Source: a virus. From it: 52,250 bases of DNA. The DNA lies in the IMG/VR virus record IMGVR_UViG_3300037961_002566, positions 1 to 52,250 of that record; one strand, written 5' to 3'. The position numbers and the translations under genes are program-made. Position 1 is the stretch's first letter. Every line of letters starts with the position of its first letter. Of the stretch, positions 38,978 to 45,747 are shown in pieces. Below the pieces are notes generated by a model, which was not told where the DNA came from, did not search any database, and was given only the letters and a program-made list of their open reading frames with translations.

Positions 38978-40078
38978 CTAAACATAAATATCATTTAAAT
39001 GTCCATCAGCGACTAACTGCTTGAAAGTATCTGATGATCGAACACCGCTACAAACTGCCATGCAATCCTGCATACAAACCTGCAATAGGTCTCTGTTATC
39101 TAATCGCACACAATATTCCGCAATAGCAGGGAACGTGTCCAATGTGCAACGTGCAGACAAAGAGCCTAACAATACGAACAGGATATCCGCTCTATCGCAT
39201 ATCGGAGCATTAGCAGGGTCATCCAGAATAGCATCCAAGTTAGTTAACTCTGGAGCGGTCTGAACTACCTCTAGAAATGCCATGAAGCTGTTAGTCGTAG
39301 CTTCCCCTAGTGTTCCAGATAGCAAAGCCTGTAAGCAGGTTAGATCGCCCTCAAGACCCATATCCAATATGGTGTTTGCTCTTTGCCATGCTCTGGGTGT
39401 AGAGGTTGAGTCCTGCGTAGGGTCTGAATGACAAAAGACCGTAGGGTCTTCCTTACCTTTGAACCGCATAAAAGCAGGAATATAGGGAGACCATCCGCTC
39501 TTAGTCGCATAGTCACAAAAGTCATCTAGGTCTGGTTCAACATAGATGAAAGTCACCCTGTCCTTAATATGCGTAGGAATGCGGTTAGTACCTGCCTTAT
39601 CTTTTAGGCGGTTACCTGCACACATAAAGAACCAACCGTCTGGAAGCTTGTATTCACCAACCATTCCATCATTCATGATAGGAGCGATAGCGTTCTGAGT
39701 AGGAACAGGTGCTTGCGGAAATTCATCACCAAACACCCAACCTATTTCGATACCTGCGGTCTTCTTAGCGACTACCTCTAGATACCAATGTGCCTTTAGG
39801 TTCTTAGTCTGATCATTAGCTAAGTCTGGCATTTGAATACCGTTAACCTCTGTAGGGTCTTTCTGTGCTAGAGCAACCTCAACCATACCCATATCCATAT
39901 CGTTGTAAGGCTCTTGAACTGATTGCCTACCGCAATCGGTCTTACCGATACCCTGCATTCCCATGAGCATAGGAACAATAGGTTTTGCTCCTGTACCTGC
40001 TTTCTGGTTTTCGTAGTTAGAAATTAGGCAATGTCTTAATATCTTGCCTGCTTGTCTTATGTTAACTGTTTGTGTCAT
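38978..40078 (-). CDS. MoxR-type AAA+ ATPase
   Basis: 366 aa. Walker A GMQGIGKT (40-47), Walker B VFGDEFPQA (Asp118, Glu119), sensor-1-like FMCAGNRLKDKAG and the IPTHIKDRVTFIYVEP region follow the MoxR/CobS order. The C-terminal 130 residues are helical (lid) with several Cys. It probably forms a ring that remodels a target through the VWA partner encoded 8 bases downstream. The upstream gap contains the 66-bp inverted repeat with a palindrome copy, so regulation of this gene is likely. Often mislabelled CobS; nothing else points to cobalamin synthesis. Confidence 0.85.
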   Translation of the reverse strand: MTQTVNIRQAGKILRHCLISNYENQKAGTGAKPIVPMLMGMQGIGKTDCGRQSVQEPYNDMDMGMVEVALAQKDPTEVNGIQMPDLANDQTKNLKAHWYLEVVAKKTAGIEIGWVFGDEFPQAPVPTQNAIAPIMNDGMVGEYKLPDGWFFMCAGNRLKDKAGTNRIPTHIKDRVTFIYVEPDLDDFCDYATKSGWSPYIPAFMRFKGKEDPTVFCHSDPTQDSTSTPRAWQRANTILDMGLEGDLTCLQALLSGTLGEATTNSFMAFLEVVQTAPELTNLDAILDDPANAPICDRADILFVLLGSLSARCTLDTFPAIAEYCVRLDNRDLLQVCMQDCMAVCSGVRSSDTFKQLVADGHLNDIYV

Positions 40079-40117
40079 TTTTTATTCCTTTCATAATGAC
40101 TTCATAAACTCACCATT

Positions 40118-40183
40118 AAGTTTATGAGTAGGGAGTCTCGAAAAATACTATGGTACTTTTGAAGACTCCTAACTGATAAACTT
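40118..40183. repeat. 66-bp inverted repeat centred on a palindrome copy
   Basis: The copy AAAAATACTATGGTACTTTT (40141-40160) is at the exact centre of a longer inverted repeat: AAGTTTAT (40118-40125), AGT and GGAGTC on the left match ATAAACTT (40176-40183), ACT and GACTCC on the right in register. In addition CATAAACT (40103-40110) can pair with AGTTTATG (40119-40126). The two foldings exclude each other, as in an attenuator. All lies between the 234-aa gene stop and the MoxR start. Confidence 0.7.
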
Positions 40184-40887
40184 TAGAACGATATCTTCTT
40201 TTGACCTGCAACATCGGATACAGGTGCTAGAGCATCAGCAATTGCGGTAACCTTATTGTTAAGCTTCTTAACTTCCGCTCCTGCTTTCTTAGCCTTAGAC
40301 ATTTTCTTTTTGGCTTGATCTTCAAAAGATTGTCTAGTCGCTATGGCTTCTTCTAGCCTGCTCTTTAGATCAAGAACAACATCCATATCTTTACCGCCCT
40401 TGTATTTAGTTCCGCACTTGGCAGGAACACCAACAACAGAGTCGATAACTTTCTGGACAAAGTCTCTGTTAGCTTCCTTGTTAGGGTTGCATATGTCCAT
40501 CAACTTAGCTTCAGAAGTGATCTTGTACCGCTCCATCACGTTTACGATATGGTCTACACTTGTATCGTTTTGACCTGCGAAAGCATCATTCTTGAGTACT
40601 AAGAACTGATGTAACCAACTAAGCTTTTCAGCTTTCTTCTTTTGTTGATTATCGTTTAAGCCTGCTTCCATGAGACCTTCTCTAATAGTCGCAAGATCGT
40701 CAGACTTTAGTTCTGTCTTCCTGCTTATGATCGCAGAGGTTGAAAGCATAGTCGCATAGGTCTGGCAATTTGAAAGATTGATCTTCTCAGAGTTCTTCTT
40801 GTTGTTGCCCTTTAGTCTATTGATTGAAAGATCAAGAGACTTGATAGAGGATATAGCATCCTGTGTAAGATTGATTTTAGTGTTCAT
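40183..40887 (-). CDS. Unknown helical protein, first gene of MoxR/VWA operon
   Basis: 234 aa, almost wholly helical: SSIKSLDLSINRLKGNNKKN, SDDLATIREGLMEAGLNDNQ, LKSRLEEAIATRQSFEDQ and a Lys-rich coiled coil (KKKMSKAKKAGAEVKKLNNK), ending GQKKISF. No recognised motif. It is preceded by a GAAAGGAA ribosome-binding site and by a long hairpin-rich leader. Being first in an operon with a AAA+ ATPase and a VWA protein, it could be the adaptor or the protein the complex acts on. This is inference from gene order. Confidence 0.6.
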   Translation of the reverse strand: MNTKINLTQDAISSIKSLDLSINRLKGNNKKNSEKINLSNCQTYATMLSTSAIISRKTELKSDDLATIREGLMEAGLNDNQQKKKAEKLSWLHQFLVLKNDAFAGQNDTSVDHIVNVMERYKITSEAKLMDICNPNKEANRDFVQKVIDSVVGVPAKCGTKYKGGKDMDVVLDLKSRLEEAIATRQSFEDQAKKKMSKAKKAGAEVKKLNNKVTAIADALAPVSDVAGQKKISF

Positions 40888-41230
40888 GATTAAGTTCCTT
40901 TCATAAATGTTAACACTATAAACAAAGCAGGTTCATCCTGCTTTGATCACAGTGTTACCTGTGATGCGCTGATAAAGATTTACGACTCTGTAAGTATTCC
41001 AACCTACTAAGCTACCACCATTATTTTAGACTAGGTGTTTAGATCAGCTATGGTCTCCACGTTAAAGGTCTGGATATCGTCAGTACGTTTTGCATCTAGG
41101 CTACGAGGGTCACAGGTGAGAACCAGAATTCCCCTAAAAGGGGAAGAGCGAATTCAACCCTTGTGCGTTCCGCATTGAACGTCACCTTATGTCTAATCTG
41201 AATTAATCCATGTGAACTCCTTTCTAAAAA
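40888..41230 (-). promoter_or_regulatory. Structured leader of the leftward MoxR/VWA operon
   Basis: About 340 bases without a convincing gene, but less AT-rich than other gaps and full of stems. CAAAGCAGG/CCTGCTTTG (40923-40945) is a perfect 9-bp hairpin, ATCACAG/CTGTGAT (40946-40965) a 7-bp one, and TTCCCCT/AGGGGAA (41129-41145) another. Read leftward the region begins with a strong GAAAGGAG ribosome-binding site before the two-codon frame ATG GAT TAA (41212-41204). Three stop-free stretches of about 30 codons lie in different frames. It may be a cis-acting RNA or a decayed gene; I cannot decide. Confidence 0.5.
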
Positions 41231-41336
41231 ATCATAAGTAAAATTATATATGTAAGTACTTTTTCAAGAATTACAATAGTAGTACAAAAAAAATATTCAA
41301 TAAAAGTAAACTTAATTATCTGATATCAAAAGGTTA

Positions 41337-41356
41337 AAAAGTACTATGGTATTTTT
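41337..41356. promoter_or_regulatory. Palindrome copy between the two divergent operons
   Basis: AAAAGTACTATGGTATTTTT is located in the gap from which the leftward MoxR operon and the rightward packaging operon diverge. A half-site, AAGTACTTTTT, lies at 41254-41264, just before a TATAAT-like leftward -10 (41248-41243). The pair could allow co-operative binding over the leader promoter. Confidence 0.6.
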
Positions 41357-41427
41357 CCCAGATGCAAATCTCACCTATGCCAACGGGAACGCCTGTAAGG
41401 GCTTGTAAGTGTGTCAGGTATATTGGG

Positions 41428-41457
41428 TTGAAAAATGTGCTAATGCCCTGTTATAAC
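41428..41457 (+). promoter_or_regulatory. Possible promoter of the packaging operon
   Basis: TTGAAA (41428-41433), an 18-base spacer and TATAAC (41452-41457), about 37 bases before the small terminase ATG. A TTTTGGAG ribosome-binding region (41479-41485) follows. Between 41357 and 41427 I see no other feature. Confidence 0.5.
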
Positions 41458-41493
41458 TAATTCTGAGAGGTCAATTTTTTTGGAGTTATTAAA

Positions 41494-41988
41494 ATGTCAG
41501 GTAAGAAACCGCCCAAGTTAACATTAGTGAAAGGTCAAGAAAAAGGAAAAGACCGCCCCTTAACTGCGAAGCAGTCTAGCTTCTGCGAAAGTATAGTAGG
41601 CATTAATGAGGATGAACCCTTAACAATAGTAGATGCATATAGAAAACATTACAGTACTGAGAATATGTCTATAGATGCTCAATATGTAGAGAGTAGCAGA
41701 TTATTTAATCACCCTAAGATTTCCCTTAGAATAGAACAGCTAAGAACTGAGCAGGAGAAAAGAAACATTGCACGAAACCAATCGAGAAAAGAGAGGGTAA
41801 TATTTAATCTGGAGTCACTTGCCTATGATAAAACTAATACAGGACATACAAGAGTTAAGAGTCTGGAACTGCTTGGACGTATGGCAGGAGTCGATCTGTT
41901 TAGAGATAACCATGTGATAGAAGATAATAGAAACTCACAGGATATTAAGGAAGAATTAGAGAAGAAGCTAAAATCTCTATTGTCATGA
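41494..41988 (+). CDS. terS: Terminase small subunit
   Basis: 164 aa. RPLTAKQSSFCESIVGINED followed by PLTIVDAYRKHYSTENMSID resembles the helix-turn-helix DNA-binding start of Terminase_2-type small subunits ('LT-KQ--F---------A--AY'). The middle SRLFNHPKISLRIEQLRTEQ gives the oligomerisation helices, and a charged C-terminus (KEELEKKLKSLLS) would contact the large subunit. It would recognise phage DNA for packaging. The large subunit lies 1.6 kb downstream, separated by unrelated small genes, which is unusual. Preceded by a GGAG ribosome-binding site. Confidence 0.75.
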   Translation: MSGKKPPKLTLVKGQEKGKDRPLTAKQSSFCESIVGINEDEPLTIVDAYRKHYSTENMSIDAQYVESSRLFNHPKISLRIEQLRTEQEKRNIARNQSRKERVIFNLESLAYDKTNTGHTRVKSLELLGRMAGVDLFRDNHVIEDNRNSQDIKEELEKKLKSLLS

Positions 41989-42066
41989 CCCCACCTACCC
42001 CCACCCCCCATGATAACAGCGTTGCGTTGGTCATGACTATATATAGTAATCCACACAAATAATTCT

Positions 42067-42219
42067 ATGGAATTTCTATCAAGGCTCAAAGTGGGTGAAT
42101 GGATGTGGTTTAGTGTTGTATTCTCTTATGTCATGGAGAGGCTTATAGAAGGCGATATAGAGGGTCTAATGGTTTGGTGGTACTTTGTGTTATATCTGGG
42201 TTCTATGTCCTCTGAGTGA
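42067..42219 (+). CDS. Small membrane protein
   Basis: 50 aa: MEFLSRLKVGEWMWFSVVFS then YVMERLIEGD, and IEGLMVWWYFVLYLGSMSSE. Two hydrophobic, Trp/Phe-rich segments separated by an acidic turn suggest a membrane-associated protein. It has no clear ribosome-binding site and its stop lies 3 bases from the stop of the opposing gene, so translation is less certain. Before it, 41989-42066 contains a C-rich tract and no clear gene. Function unknown. Confidence 0.5.
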   Translation: MEFLSRLKVGEWMWFSVVFSYVMERLIEGDIEGLMVWWYFVLYLGSMSSE

Positions 42220-42222
42220 GGC

Positions 42223-42453
42223 TTATTTTTGGGCTATGAGGCTATCAAGCTTTTGTTCAAGTCTCACTAAGTGTTCGACTACCCTGTCAATGTCATCTTT
42301 ATGGTCATTCTTATGAACATATTGTTCTCTGGTTTTATTAAGAAGTATCTGAACTCTTTTGAGTTCATCATTTTGAGATTTGATATACCATGCTATTGGT
42401 GCTACTATGACCGTGAGAATGATATTCCAGATGGTTGAGAGTTCTAAGATCAT
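42223..42453 (-). CDS. Small membrane/coiled-coil protein, reversed in late region
   Basis: 76 aa. MILELSTIWNIILTVIVAPI is a membrane helix; the rest is a charged helix with KNDHKDDIDRVVEHLVRLEQ and KLDSLIAQK. The ending 'H-K-DI--V-EHL-RLE-KLD-LIA' recurs in small phage proteins near terminase genes. It is the only leftward gene among the packaging and head genes, bordered on its 5' side by an AT-rich divergent gap. That is the layout of a 'moron'-like inserted transcription unit. Possible spanin-like or exclusion function is speculative. Confidence 0.65.
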   Translation of the reverse strand: MILELSTIWNIILTVIVAPIAWYIKSQNDELKRVQILLNKTREQYVHKNDHKDDIDRVVEHLVRLEQKLDSLIAQK

Positions 42454-42536
42454 CTTATAATGATTCTTTTTATTTTATTATAAATATATATTATTATAAT
42501 ACTAATATTATTATAATAACAAATGTAAAGGTAAAA
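42454..42536. promoter_or_regulatory. AT-rich divergent gap with inverted repeat
   Basis: 83 bases, almost only A/T except near the right-hand ribosome-binding site. TTATTATAAT is followed nine bases later by ATTATAATAA, a 10-bp perfect inverted repeat, and many TATAAT-like boxes lie on both strands. It probably holds divergent promoters for the reversed membrane gene and for the genes to the right. Confidence 0.5.
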
Positions 42537-43445
42537 ATGGCGAAAAGAAAATCAGGTGCATTGAAGACTGCCAAGATACCCACCCCCTTCCCCAGTGAGC
42601 TTCAGCCATATAACAAACCTTATAGTTTGGGTGATATAGAGTATTTGGCATTTTTAAAAAACTTAGCACAGAGAAGAGTGCCAGGTGGAAGCAAGACAAC
42701 AGAGCTTGCTATAGATGATATCGAAAGAGAGACAGGCGGTGACTTTGGTAAAGTCATACAAATGGTCACAAGTGACAAAGCACCCTCAAAAGCAGAAAAA
42801 GATTTTGTAGAGTATTACAAACACTTGGAGAGTATTGGGGCAGTAGAGCTTCCAAAAGATTTTAAAAGCATTTACGGAACTAATTTAAGAGGAACATTTT
42901 TTCCAAAATCAAGTGATGAAAGAAAGGTGTACAAAAGCAAGACGGATGAACCTCAAATACTTGTTCAAGATTTAGATAAGATAGAAAGGTTTGGTGCGAA
43001 ATACGATAAAAGAGATATAGACAGCAGAAGTTTTTTAGAAAGATTTAAAGCACTATTTGGATATGACAGAGATGATTTTAGTTTAGCTGAAGAAAGGGAA
43101 GAAGGAACTTTCCCCACAGCAGAAGATATGGAAAAACTAAAAATGATGCAAGGAATGGAGAGAACAAAAGGAGAGGAGCTTGACCACTATGCGATAAATC
43201 TTCTTAGAAACCTTGGTTACAAAACACCAGAGTCAATAGATAGACTAGGCAGTAAAGGTACAGGCGGTGAAGAGGGGTATATGGGAGAAATAAACGCACT
43301 TAGATACGGAAAAAAGTTAGAAGACTTTAGTGAAAAAGATTTTAAAACTCTTGTAGAGTTAGAAAATATGGCGGAAAAAGAGCTAAAGAAAAGGCGTGGA
43401 TATAAAGAAGGTGGCGTTGTTAATATGCTAAAGAGTTTTAAATGA
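42537..43445 (+). CDS. Unknown protein upstream of large terminase
   Basis: 302 aa from ATG42537 (AAAGG five bases upstream); a longer frame from 42435 reads AT-rich noncoding DNA. Starts AKRKSGALKTAKIPTPFPSE and has charged helices (DIERETGGDFGKVIQMVTSD). Near the C-terminus are TKGEELDHYAINLLRNLGYK and the ending RRGYKEGGVVNMLKSFK. That ending is a Lys-Gly-Gly tag similar to those on several other proteins here. Not recognised otherwise; possibly a virion or packaging component because of position. Confidence 0.6.
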   Translation: MAKRKSGALKTAKIPTPFPSELQPYNKPYSLGDIEYLAFLKNLAQRRVPGGSKTTELAIDDIERETGGDFGKVIQMVTSDKAPSKAEKDFVEYYKHLESIGAVELPKDFKSIYGTNLRGTFFPKSSDERKVYKSKTDEPQILVQDLDKIERFGAKYDKRDIDSRSFLERFKALFGYDRDDFSLAEEREEGTFPTAEDMEKLKMMQGMERTKGEELDHYAINLLRNLGYKTPESIDRLGSKGTGGEEGYMGEINALRYGKKLEDFSEKDFKTLVELENMAEKELKKRRGYKEGGVVNMLKSFK

Positions 43446-43648
43446 GCCAATACAGAAAATACCATGCTTCTAAAAAGATGAAGCAAGAGAGAGCTATGCG
43501 AAACAAGAACCGCAGGACGGCTTTGAAGAATGGTATTGTTAAGAAGGGTGACAAGAAACACATAGACCACAAGGATGGTAACCCCAGAAATAACAAATCA
43601 AAAAACCTGCGTGTTATCTCTGCCAAGAAAAACAGAAAAAAACAGTGA
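43442..43648 (+). CDS. Small HNH-type nuclease next to terminase
   Basis: 68 aa, very basic. KKHIDHKDGNPRNNKSKNLR followed by VISAKKNRKK is the HNH core (His-Asp-His, then Asn, Asn). The N-terminal 30 residues are a basic helix (ASKKMKQERAMRNKNRRTAL). HNH proteins encoded directly beside TerL are required for cos cleavage and packaging in several phages (for example HK97 gp74); this one is shorter than those. ATGA-type overlaps with both neighbours link it to the terminase. Role in packaging is inferred. Confidence 0.75.
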   Translation: MSQYRKYHASKKMKQERAMRNKNRRTALKNGIVKKGDKKHIDHKDGNPRNNKSKNLRVISAKKNRKKQ

Positions 43649-45156
43649 ACCTCCAATCAAAAGATATCAAAAAGAAGATAGGTATGCTCCCATTGGAGCA
43701 ACAAAAAGAAGTACTAGCTCTCCTAGAACAATACGAGCAGGTTAAAAGCAAAGAAGAATCACAAAAAGAGTTTATTCCTTTTGTTCGGGCTATGTGGTCA
43801 GAGTTCATAGGGGGAGAGCATCATGAGATTATGGCAGAAGCTTTTGAGAAAGTGGCAAACGGTGAACTAAAAAGACTGATAATCAATATGCCACCCCGTC
43901 ATACCAAGTCAGAATTTGCATCGTATCTCTTTCCTGCGTGGTTTTTAGGACAATATCCAGAAAAGAAAGTGATTCAGACAGCCCACACTGCGGAGTTGGC
44001 AGTTGGTTTTGGCAGAAAAGTGCGTAATCTCATACAGTCGGAGGAGTATCAAAAGGTATTTAGCGGTATAGAACTGTCCACAGACAGTAAGGCTGCAGGT
44101 AGATGGAACACAAACAAGGGCGGAGACTACTTTGCTATCGGTGTCGGTGGGGCAGTTACAGGAAAAGGTGCGGATGTTTTGATAATCGATGACCCACACT
44201 CCGAACAGGACGCACAGGCAGGGCAGTATAACCCAGAAGTATTCGATAAAGTGTACGAATGGTACACATCAGGACCTCGTCAGCGTCTACAACCAGGAGG
44301 GGCTATCATACTTGTGATGACCAGATGGGCAAAAAGAGACCTAACAGGTCAAATTTTAAAAAGTATGACCGAAAGAGAGGGTGCAGATGACTGGGAAGTC
44401 ATACAATTACCTGCAATTATGCCCTCTGGCAGCCCATTATGGGGCGAATATTGGCGATTAGAGGAATTAGAGAGCCTAAAAGCGGAATTACCCCTGTCAA
44501 AATGGAATGCACAGTACCAACAAGACCCCACATCGGAAGAAGGAGCGTTAATTAAGCGTGAATGGTGGCAAGAATGGACAGAACACGAGCTACCACCTTG
44601 TGAATGCATTATTCAATCATGGGATACAGCGTTTTTAAAGACACAAAGGAGCGATTACAGTGCCTGCACCACATGGGGCGTGTTCTATCACGCCAGAGAT
44701 GTGGATCAAAGCCGTCCTCACCTGATTCTTTTAGATGCATACAAGGAAAAACTAGAGTTTCCAGAGCTAAAACGTGCGGCATACGACAAATACTGGGAAT
44801 GGGAGCCAGATCAGATGATCGTAGAAGCAAAAGCATCGGGTGCGCCGCTTGTATTTGAGCTTAGAGCTATGGGAATACCTGTTACAGAGTTTACCCCCAC
44901 TAGGGGTAACGACAAAATTGCTAGGGTCAACGCAGTTACGGACTTGTTTTCTAGTGGAAGTGTATGGTACTATTCCTCTAGATGGTCTGAAGAGGTGATT
45001 GAAGAATGTGCATCATTTCCCACAGGTGATCATGACGACTTAGTAGATAGTACAACCCAAGCTCTTTTAAGGTTTCGTCAAGGGGGTTGGGTCAGAGCAG
45101 AAAGAGATGATTGGGATGACGAACCTAAATACAGAAGACCAGTGGAGTATTACTAA
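43645..45156 (+). CDS. terL: Terminase large subunit
   Basis: 503 aa with a GTG start overlapping the HNH stop (GTGA). ATPase: Walker A-like MPPRHTKSE (82-90), QTAHTAELAVGFGRKVRNL, and Walker B DVLIIDDPHSEQ (about 177-188); MTRWAKRDLTGQIL follows. Nuclease: IIQSWDTAFLKTQRSDYS (first Asp about 326), DQMIVEAKASGAPLV, and FPTGDHDDLVDSTTQALLRF (about 458-477). Length is typical. It pumps DNA into the procapsid and cuts it. Packaging type is not readable from the sequence, although the adjacent HNH gene is compatible with site-specific cutting. Confidence 0.95.
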   Translation: MNLQSKDIKKKIGMLPLEQQKEVLALLEQYEQVKSKEESQKEFIPFVRAMWSEFIGGEHHEIMAEAFEKVANGELKRLIINMPPRHTKSEFASYLFPAWFLGQYPEKKVIQTAHTAELAVGFGRKVRNLIQSEEYQKVFSGIELSTDSKAAGRWNTNKGGDYFAIGVGGAVTGKGADVLIIDDPHSEQDAQAGQYNPEVFDKVYEWYTSGPRQRLQPGGAIILVMTRWAKRDLTGQILKSMTEREGADDWEVIQLPAIMPSGSPLWGEYWRLEELESLKAELPLSKWNAQYQQDPTSEEGALIKREWWQEWTEHELPPCECIIQSWDTAFLKTQRSDYSACTTWGVFYHARDVDQSRPHLILLDAYKEKLEFPELKRAAYDKYWEWEPDQMIVEAKASGAPLVFELRAMGIPVTEFTPTRGNDKIARVNAVTDLFSSGSVWYYSSRWSEEVIEECASFPTGDHDDLVDSTTQALLRFRQGGWVRAERDDWDDEPKYRRPVEYY

Positions 45157-45383
45157 TGCCTAAATACAGAAAAAAAGACGGAACAATAGTATCATTTACA
45201 AAACCTGTTCCTAAAATAACACAAAGAATGTTAGGACTAAGACCTGCTAGAAAAACAATAACAGTAAAAGATATTGAGATGGCAGGTAAAAGAAGAAAGA
45301 AAGCAGGCGGTGTTATAAAAATGCGTGGTGGTGGAATAGCAAAAAAAGGAACTGCCAGTCTATCAGGTTATAAAGTCGTATGA
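45156..45383 (+). CDS. Small basic protein with KxMRGGG tag
   Basis: 75 aa. PKYRKKDGTIVSFTKPVPKI, then TQRMLGLRPARKTITVKD, and the C-terminal tag KAGGVIKMRGGGIAKKGTAS with LSGYKVV. The tag recurs on the next two larger genes. Overlaps TerL by one base (TAATG). Strongly basic. No fold recognised; possibly a packaged DNA-binding protein or one cleaved during head assembly. Confidence 0.6.
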   Translation: MPKYRKKDGTIVSFTKPVPKITQRMLGLRPARKTITVKDIEMAGKRRKKAGGVIKMRGGGIAKKGTASLSGYKVV

Positions 45384-45478
45384 CCATATCTAGAGCCAGT
45401 ATGAAATCACAACTGGTTAGAGGTAAGAAGAAGTTCGTAAAAGCTAAAAAGAAAAAATATAAAAAGAAGAAAAAATAA
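45380..45478 (+). CDS. Tiny poly-lysine protein
   Basis: 32 aa, MTISRASMKSQLVRGKKKFV then KAKKKKYKKKKK: 16 of the 32 residues are Lys. The ATG overlaps the previous stop (ATGA) and its stop overlaps the next ATG (TAATG), which supports expression. Protamine-like composition suggests binding to nucleic acid or to the acidic scaffold; no family is known to me. Confidence 0.5.
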   Translation: MTISRASMKSQLVRGKKKFVKAKKKKYKKKKK

Positions 45479-45720
45479 TGGCAGCCTTTAGCTCAGATGA
45501 ACTTAAATACATGAAAGCCATAGCTGACTATAGAGCAAAGAAGATAAGCTATTCAGAGTTTCTAGATAAAACTATTAAGCTTAGAGATATAAGAAGACAC
45601 ATTAAAGATAGCCACACTATGACAGGCAGAAAGTTTTCTCCTGGCTACAAAAAGGGTGGTAGAATAAAAATGCGTGGGGGCGGTGCTGTCCAAAAACAAT
45701 TGACATACAGGATTCGATAA
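45478..45720 (+). CDS. Small protein with KxMRGGG tag
   Basis: 80 aa. The first 45 residues are a helical domain (ELKYMKAIADYRAKKISYSE, KTIKLRDIRRHIKDSHT). The end is FSPGYKKGGRIKMRGGGAVQ followed by KQLTYRIR, the same tag as on the genes at 45156 and 45748. It begins in a TAATG overlap with the tiny poly-lysine gene. Function unknown; a head-associated role is inferred from position between terminase and portal. Confidence 0.6.
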   Translation: MAAFSSDELKYMKAIADYRAKKISYSEFLDKTIKLRDIRRHIKDSHTMTGRKFSPGYKKGGRIKMRGGGAVQKQLTYRIR

Positions 45721-45747
45721 ACATAATAACTTTAGAGGAGTACAGCT

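Noticed and set aside
37728-40078. Cobaltochelatase CobS/CobT for cobalamin synthesis
   Set aside because: The AAA+ and VWA proteins resemble CobS/CobT only in general architecture; no other cobalamin gene is present and the VWA protein carries a metallopeptidase-like HExxH domain, so a MoxR/VWA remodelling pair is the better call.
40965-41025. tRNA-like segment on the leftward strand (GGTGGTAGCTTAGTAGGTTGG followed by an apparent anticodon-like stem; motif split here)
   Set aside because: The D-arm resemblance is partial, the anticodon stem has only four pairs with a wrong loop size, and there is no T-arm (no GGTTCRANYCC) or matching acceptor stem.
44955-44980. Additional palindrome copy in terL (GTGTATGGTACTATTCC)
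   Set aside because: Only one half of the core is present and the A/T arms are missing.
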